A program made the position numbers and the translations under genes. From the NCBI GenBank assembly GCA_032622095.1, contig CP136061.1, positions 54,695,762 to 54,759,761 on the forward strand: a DNA stretch of 64,000 bases, read 5' to 3'. The notes under the pieces are model-generated. The model worked only from the letters and a program-made list of their open reading frames with translations. It was not told the DNA's origin and did no database searches. Below, in pieces: positions 58,334 to 64,000 of the stretch; within the stretch, counting starts at the first letter, position 1, and each line of letters begins with the position of its first letter. This DNA comes from Siphonodentalium dalli (taxonomy: Eukaryota; Mollusca; Scaphopoda; Gadilida; Siphonodentaliidae).

Positions 58334-58475
58334 TCTACAACTCGTCCCCAGTTTATAGCGGACATTACAAAACTCGTCCAGTAAATTAGGTCTGGACCTC
58401 GCCAAAGGCTCAGTCCAGCCCCTAATTTACTGGACTCGTTTTGTAATTCAGCTATAAACTGGGGACTCATTGTAG
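58334..58475. mobile_element. 142-bp fold-back element
   Basis: CTACAACTCGTCCCCAGTTT / AAACTGGGGACTCATTGTAG, inner ACGAGTCCAGTAAATTAGG-type arms, and loop near GCCAAAGGC. Single copy here. Confidence 0.85.
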
Positions 58476-59124
58476 GTCCTCTATATATGGAACTCAAACC
58501 CAGCATTCTCAGTACACTTCTCTCGATAAGCTAATTTTTTTTTATCTACGCACAAGGATGGTAACCTGATTCATGTGTCTTGGCAAATAAGTTTGTTAGT
58601 TGCTTTCAGCAGGTAGGTGATTTCAATCTCCAGTGCATTGACACTTTGCGGTCTTTCCTCCATCCTTATAATTGACGTCATGATACCAAGTAGCTGAAAT
58701 GATGAAAAGCCGCAATAAACCAAACTAATCTCAGCACACTTCAATCAAAGAAAGTGCAATTTTTCCAAATACCGGCAAGGCCATCGACCCACTGAGACGT
58801 GTCTCTAGCTATATGCCATTGATTGTAGTAGCAGATGTCACTTTGAATCTGATTTAGATTGAAGCATGGTGAACATAGGTGGACATTTGCATGAAATTTG
58901 GATATTTTTGCGGCCTATCTTTAATATAATACCTCGAGTTACGTAACTCCGTAGTAATGGAAGGTAATAGGTCGACTAATCAGGCATTCTTTTATAGAAT
59001 GAGAAAGTTTAATTAACTTCAATCCATAGAACTTTGAAATTGATGTGACAACTTCGCTCTTAAAATAGCTTCTTAGATGCATTTGTGAAATTGAACCTTC
59101 ATTGATTAGGTATTTTTCAGAAGG
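58476..59124. other. No feature recognised
   Basis: Unique sequence without coding signal. Confidence 0.4.
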
Positions 59125-59521
59125 GTGTGTCTGTCATTTGCAGAATGAGGTCCCCAGTTCTGCTTAGGCCTCATCCTCTAGGAAATATCTATAGTCTGAA
59201 TTTAACTTTGTTTTTAGTTAATATTTCCCTTCTGGGAAGTTTCTATATCTCCTAATTTGCAGAAGATAAATTGCATAATCAAGGTGACTAATGGATGAAC
59301 ATCACAAACTTCAACTGGGGAAATTCAATCCGATCCTAGGTCTCAAATAGCAGTTGAGGCCTAAGCAGAATTAGGTCCCCTGTGGGTGAATTTGGTGATT
59401 CTAACTCAGGCTTGAACGTAACATGGCCATTTCGATAAGAAAAGATAATTTACACACACTAGCGGGATAGCGTCACTAAATTAACCCTCTGGGGACCTCA
59501 TTCTGCAAATAACAGGCACAC
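59125..59521. mobile_element. Family B element, copy B7
   Basis: GTGTGTCTGTCATTTGCAGA at the left and TCTGCAAATAACAGGCACAC at the right. The left module is partly deleted. Internal GGGAAGTTTCTATATC and TTGCAGAAGATAAATTGCAT are conserved. Confidence 0.87.
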
Positions 59522-59543
59522 TAAACTCAGGCATGGAGAGATA

Positions 59544-59762
59544 CAGTAATGCCCTAAATAATCGACCCCTTAACCACAGCAGAATTATGTGTAACTTTTC
59601 ATGATTTAGTCGAAAATATGGCTTGTTGCCATTCATCGGAAAGCTCTCACTGAGAGCTTTCCGATGAATGGCAGCAAGCCATATTTCCGACTAAATCCTG
59701 ATAAGTTAATGTTACCCATAATTCTGCTGTGGTTAAGGGGTCGATTATTTAGGGCATTACTA
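59544..59762. mobile_element. Family A palindromic MITE, copy A21
   Basis: Full-length fold-back. Both arms share GACCCCTTAACC (usual GACTCCTTAACC). A 6-bp insertion (TTAATG) in the right arm. Inserted 22 bp from B7. Confidence 0.93.
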
Positions 59763-59864
59763 TACCACCTCTGCTTTCAAGACAGTATCACGGAGATGGT
59801 AATATGTTACTTGGAGTACCCTCATGAAAGTATTTGATGTAAGATCTCTTTCCATTAGTGTATT

Positions 59865-59950
59865 TTAATCCTTTCATGACTGGAGCGGTGCTGGTACAGT
59901 ATTAAAGATCCTGTGCCAGTGCATTCTCTTATATATGTGAGTCTCCCACA
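59865..59950. mobile_element. Family C left half, copy C9
   Basis: TTAATCCTTTCATGACTGGA, CAGTATTAAAGATCCTGTGC, CTTATATATGTGAGTCTCCC, then unrelated sequence. Confidence 0.82.
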
Positions 59951-60184
59951 GTTTGTTGTGAACACCATGTGAGAATTCCCAGGTTTCAAGCATTTAATTG
60001 CAGAATTTCTCTGCCTCACATAAACAGAGACTCGTGGAATGTGCGATAAATTAAAAACTAGTATTTCTGTGCGAATGATTCGAGAATAATTTCTTTCGAA
60101 TCATTTCGCAGATAAATTGTGCCATATACTACTGTCTGTAATTTTTTATCATGCAAATAATTCCTCGTTCAATATAACAAATTT

Positions 60185-60245
60185 TACATGGATCCCATAT
60201 GCCACACACGCTTTGTACCCAGTGTAAGAGTGGCATTGTCACTGG
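60185..60245. repeat. Diverged duplicate of 61415-61465
   Basis: CCCATATGCCACACACGCTT and TGTACCCAGTGTAAG correspond to CCCATATGCCACTCCCGCTT and TGTACCCAGTGTAGG downstream. Confidence 0.7.
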
Positions 60246-60660
60246 GGGGTCACTCAAACTGGATACCTCGATCATATTTTCCACAGACGTCATCTCATAA
60301 TCCGATTTCTTCACAGTAATTGTCTTCTTCTATTGGGGAAATGCAGGCCTGATATTTCCCTATTGAAATTCAATCAGTGAGTTCCGATTCTTTTCAATTG
60401 ACGAAAGTGTACAAATTGATTTGATTGTAATTTGCCGAGCATTGGCTGGGAGGCATCACATTAGACTTTACACGCAAACGGAACTGAGGACTCTGACAGC
60501 GACCTGTTTCTAGTCAGTGTCTTATAATATAGCAATGAATGATTATCTATATCCTGTACTTAGCCTGTTCTGATATCATAACGGTATGAAGAATATGAGA
60601 GATACCCATTAGGCCTATAAAAAAAATAGTAATGTTTCCGGTAACTTTGAGCGGTTGGAT

Positions 60661-61063
60661 GCAGAATGAGGTCCCCAGAGGGTGAATTTAGTGACGCTAC
60701 CCCACATAGCGGGCTAGCATCACCATATTCACCCTCTGGGGACCTCATTTTGCATGGCCTCATCTGCTATGGAGAGACATAGAATTGAAGTTCCCAAATG
60801 GTGAATATTGTGATGTACACCTATTGGGAACCTCGATTATGCAATATGTCGTCTGCCAATTTGTGGATACAGAGAAATTAAACTAAAAAAGAAATATAAT
60901 CCAAGTTTCTATAGAAATTTTATAATAAAGAAACTTTACTGAGAAGATGAGGCCTAAGCAGAATGAGGTCCCCAGAGGGTGAATTTAGTGATGAAAGCCC
61001 GCTATGCGGGATAGCGTCACTAAATTCACCCTCTGGGGACCTCATTCTGCAAATGACAGGCAC
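60661..61063. mobile_element. Family B element, best-preserved copy B8
   Basis: Two complete hairpin modules: GCAGAATGAGGTCCCCAGAG / CTCTGGGGACCTCATTTTGC at the left and GCAGAATGAGGTCCCCAGAG / CTCTGGGGACCTCATTCTGC at the right, the second with loop CCCGCTATGCGGG. About 170 bp lie between. Confidence 0.9.
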
Positions 61064-61194
61064 CTACCTTATTCTCAGGCGGGCGGGTCAAAATCCTTTT
61101 TGTTTTTTATGGAAACACCCATAAGACCATATATATGGAATATATTCATTTTTCATATCATTGGTGGGCTTTTAAAATATCAAATCTGCAGGTA

Positions 61195-61315
61195 CAGTAA
61201 TACTCTCGGGGAGAGCTTTCTGATGAATGGCAACAAGCCATATTTCCGACTAAATCCTGAAAAGTTGCCCATAATTCTGCTGGGGTTAAGGAGTCGATTA
61301 ATTAGGGCATTACTG
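61195..61315. mobile_element. Family A MITE, copy A22 (left arm mostly deleted)
   Basis: CAGTAATACTCTCGGGGAGAG joins the terminus directly to the centre, then a complete right arm, flanked by TA. Confidence 0.9.
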
Positions 61316-61439
61316 TATGATATTTTAGAAGCCCACTGACTATATATAATCCCTGGCAGCTCGAATGATATAATAGGACACAATTAGGCTGAATGAGCAT
61401 AATATATTTTCCACGGACCCCATATGCCACTCCCGCTTT

Positions 61440-61565
61440 GTACCCAGTGTAGGGAGTGCTACACCTCAAAGAGGCGTTGTTTAATTCAGTCATTCGTATG
61501 CAGGCAAGAGATGGCTGGGAATAGATAGGTCTGTCTGGACTTATGAGACGCTTTTTGCTATATTA
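61440..61565. repeat. Dispersed duplicate, copy 1 (pairs with 62500-62595)
   Basis: GTCATTCGTATGCAGGCAAG, GATGGCTGGGAATAGATAGG, TCTGTCTGGACTTATGAGAC: about 80 bp almost identical to 62514-62590. Confidence 0.88.
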
Positions 61566-61958
61566 TTATGACTAGATATTTGGATGGATAATGAAGCCTT
61601 ATTTTTAATACAAAATGATCATGGCATCAACTTCAGGTTGAACTGCGATGTATACGATATACACAAGAGCACCGCCATATTAAAAACACTGACTTCCCAT
61701 GTAAATAACGCAGATCGGCAACTGATCAGCACAGTTTCACTCATATGATCGGAGATCTATACAGATGCAATTTTTGGGTTTTGGTTTTTGCTCTTATAAT
61801 TTTTTACTTGGGACGCGCGGGTTACCGGAAATGTCGCTATTTTTTTTATTGCCTTAATATGCCCTTGTTTTGACATTTTAACTTTTGATTCTCCAACCTG
61901 CTAAGGGCCCTGGTGTCTCAGTTGGTAATATGCATAATACATATAAGTCATCCAGCTA
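61566..61958. other. No feature beyond a box-A-like piece
   Basis: CTGGTGTCTCAGTTGGTAAT at 61909 resembles a polymerase III box A. No box B is visible. Confidence 0.4.
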
Positions 61959-62171
61959 CAGTAATGACCTAAATAATCAACTCCTTAACCACAGCAGAAT
62001 TATAGGTAATTTTTCAGGATTTAGTCGGAAATATGGCTTTTTGCCATTCATCGGAAAGCTCTCACTGAGAGCTTTCCGATGAATGGCAACAAGCCATATT
62101 TCCGACTAAATCCTGAAAAATTACCCATAATTCTGCTGTGGTTAAGGAGTTGATTATTTAGGGCATTACTT
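61959..62171. mobile_element. Family A palindromic MITE, copy A23
   Basis: Full-length fold-back. Both arms share AATCAACTCC and AATTTTTCAGG variants. The right TA flank follows a mutated terminus (CATTACTTTA). Confidence 0.93.
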
Positions 62172-62499
62172 TATATGCGAAATGGACCTTATTCTGGTAT
62201 CTGGGCAATTTTTTCGTTTTGTTTTATGATCATTGTTATGCCTTTAATGTTTGCAATGTCGTAATCACGATCACTCCAAAAAAGGTTATTCGATTTTGAC
62301 CAAATATATCCTACGTTTTCTACTTCTTGTTATGTTTGGGGAGACTCGATCTTCTTGTTAGAAATTATTTTGACTTGATAAATTGGTAAGGTTTACGCAG
62401 TTCTAGGAAGAAGATACGTTTATAGCATTGAAGCCAAAGATTAGACTGTCACACCAATGTTGATATATTGTAGAGACACTGCTCAAGGTGTCATACGCT
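62172..62499. other. No feature recognised
   Basis: AT-rich unique sequence. Confidence 0.4.
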
Positions 62500-62595
62500 A
62501 CACTGCATAGAGGCGTTGCTTCCGTCATTCGTATGCAGGCAAGAGATGGCTGGGAATAGATAGGTCTGTCTGGACTTATGAGACGCTTCTTGCTG
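62500..62595. repeat. Dispersed duplicate, copy 2
   Basis: Second copy of 61485-61560, about 95% identical over 80 bp, same orientation, about 1.0 kb away. Family A copy A23 lies between the two. Confidence 0.88.
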
Positions 62596-62969
62596 TAATG
62601 CAATAAAAACTATCGGTATAAGGTATAATCGGATCGTGATCATAACAATTCTTCGAATTAGTATTCACTTGAGCTGCACTTTTGTCATGGGAATTAGTTT
62701 TTTTGTTTTTTGTCATCGAGACAACCATATGACATGACATTTTTGTTGATCATGAGTGAAATTATTGATGATGGCTGTATTTTCTCATTAGTTTTCTTTT
62801 AAGGTCACACAAAAATGTGGTAACAGACACAAATTCACGACACATGGTCAGTCAAAGCACACATTTTGGAGAGGTTTAGATTGGAGAACATCAACATCGC
62901 ACTTCAACCATCACCAGACTGTAACATATATCCGCAGGAAAGTCAGTCCATTGGTAGCTGAAATATGAG
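62596..62969. other. No feature recognised
   Basis: AT-rich unique sequence. Confidence 0.4.
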
Positions 62970-63045
62970 TTAACCCTTTCATGATGGGAGCTGCACTGGT
63001 CCAGCATTAAAGAGCCTGTGCCAGTGCATTATGTTATATATGGGT
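62970..63045. mobile_element. Family C left half, copy C10
   Basis: TTAACCCTTTCATGATGGGA to GTGCATTATGTTATATATGG, then a direct join to family B. Confidence 0.85.
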
Positions 63046-63046
63046 G

Positions 63047-63226
63047 AAACTAAACTAAAAAAGAAATTTATTTAAGTTTCTATAGAAATTTGATAATGAA
63101 GAAACTTTACGGAGAAGATGAGGCCTAACCAGAATGAGGTCCCAGAGGGTGAATATGCTAGCCATATGCGGGATAGTGTCACTAAATTCACCCTCTGGGG
63201 ACCTTATTCTGCAAATGACAGCACCT
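63047..63226. mobile_element. Family B right half, copy B9
   Basis: GTTTCTATAGAAATTTGATA, GATGAGGCCTAACCAGAATG and the right hairpin module ending GCAAATGACAGCACC. Left half missing. Confidence 0.85.
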
Positions 63227-63240
63227 TATTCTCACGTTAC

Positions 63241-63356
63241 TGAGAGCTTTCCGATGAATGGCAACAAGCCATATTTCCGACTAAACCTGACTAAACCCTG
63301 AAAAATTACCCATAATTCTGTTGTGGTTAAGGAGTCGATTATTTAGGGCATTACTG
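63241..63356. mobile_element. Family A right arm, copy A24
   Basis: TGAGAGCTTTCCGATGAATG to CATTACTG followed by TA. The left arm is absent. CGACTAAACCTGACTAAACC is a small internal duplication. Confidence 0.9.
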
Positions 63357-64000
63357 TATGGTTATTCCATCTCCACCTGTTCTTCCAAATATCTGGCGTC
63401 CTTTACGTTAATTGCCTTTAATCGGCATCACCTTTCTGAACTCTTACAAAGAACTTTTACTGCATTTAAATATAAGAGACTTACCTCACTGCAGAATACA
63501 AATCACTCGTGGCTGGAATGACAGAATCTTCTGAAAACTCTATATAAATTTATAGAAAATTATATTTGAGAGATAGATATTTGATATTGAATTCTTGAGA
63601 TATGTCTCGAATTTGTTGTAAAGATGTCTTCTACGGATAAATTGATTGTTAGTTTCATTTTTACGCGTTGTATATTGATTTGATATGCTGTAACTCCCAA
63701 TAGAATATATATCCGCAAGTCTCATGTTTTAGAAGGTAATCTTAAATTGAAGTTATGGGATAAGAAAATTGAATTTTGTCAACTTCCCCGAGGGAATAAG
63801 TTCCATGACTCATCGCTGAATTTAGTAGAGATTAACAGCAAGATGAAAGCTCCCAAAAGGATTTTCTCGCTTACGTTTTCAATTCAGATAATTAATTTTT
63901 TTTTTAAATTATTGTTATCTCATGGTCACTGACTTCTATTCCTCTGCTCTGTTTAGTGAATGGGTTGTAACCACGGTTACACTTACTGAGAGGAAATGCT
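63357..64000. other. No feature recognised
   Basis: AT-rich. Two 60-codon frames at 63540-63932 are unremarkable. Confidence 0.4.

Noticed and set aside
58195-58506. 103-codon minus-strand frame
   Set aside because: More than half is the fold-back element at 58334-58475. No recognisable domain.
61004-61120. Frames containing VTKFTLWGPHSANDRH-like peptides (also near 22421 and 15457)
   Set aside because: They are translations of the family B terminal module.

Overview
The window looks like repeat-dominated intergenic or intronic DNA from an animal nuclear genome. It is AT-rich, has no operons or long intact reading frames, and carries hAT, piggyBac-like (TTAA) and Tc1/mariner/pogo-like (TA) miniature transposons, Helitron-like ends and a complex satellite. 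Some repeat styles, such as the Helitron-like elements opening with a C-tract/G-tract hairpin, remind me of molluscs and other marine invertebrates. That taxonomic guess is weak.

Layout. (1) 1-6186: a tandem satellite with a 64-bp monomer (60-bp variants), organised in part as a 956-bp higher-order repeat. (2) 6187-22500: AT-rich DNA crowded with nested miniature elements, tandem duplications, a Helitron-like element (14433-15194) and a 755-bp hAT-like insertion (17124-17878). One exon-like segment is at 9575-9664. (3) 22700-25250: remains of a hAT transposase gene (DUF4371/ZMYM1-like) on the minus strand, internally deleted and broken by stops. (4) 25250-46200: low-complexity or unique DNA with three hAT-type non-autonomous elements, all with target-site duplications (31300-33208, 35612-36326, 43308-44654), a MADF-like coding fragment (38961-39125), a 23-bp minisatellite (39250-39529) and many fold-back elements. 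(5) 46200-52300: mostly unique sequence. (6) 52300-64000: a second, unrelated hAT transposase C-terminus (53547-53991), another Helitron-like copy and dense miniature elements.

No complete host gene is supported. The dominant component is about 24 copies of one near-palindromic element (family A, about 213 bp full length, roughly 7% of the window). Other families: B (about 400 bp, ends in GCAGAATGAGG), C, E and F (TTAA-flanked, CCCTTTC ends), D (TTAAAGGG ends) and I (fold-back). Paralogous empty sites inside other repeats show directly that A duplicates TA and that C and E use TTAA. They also give a relative order: A inserted after D and E. The most interesting signal is that individual family A copies carry private substitutions mirrored in both arms. 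This suggests the arms are homogenised within a copy, for example by hairpin-based repair during mobilisation.

All calls are made by eye from sequence. Boundaries of degenerate repeats are approximate, and no database comparison was possible.
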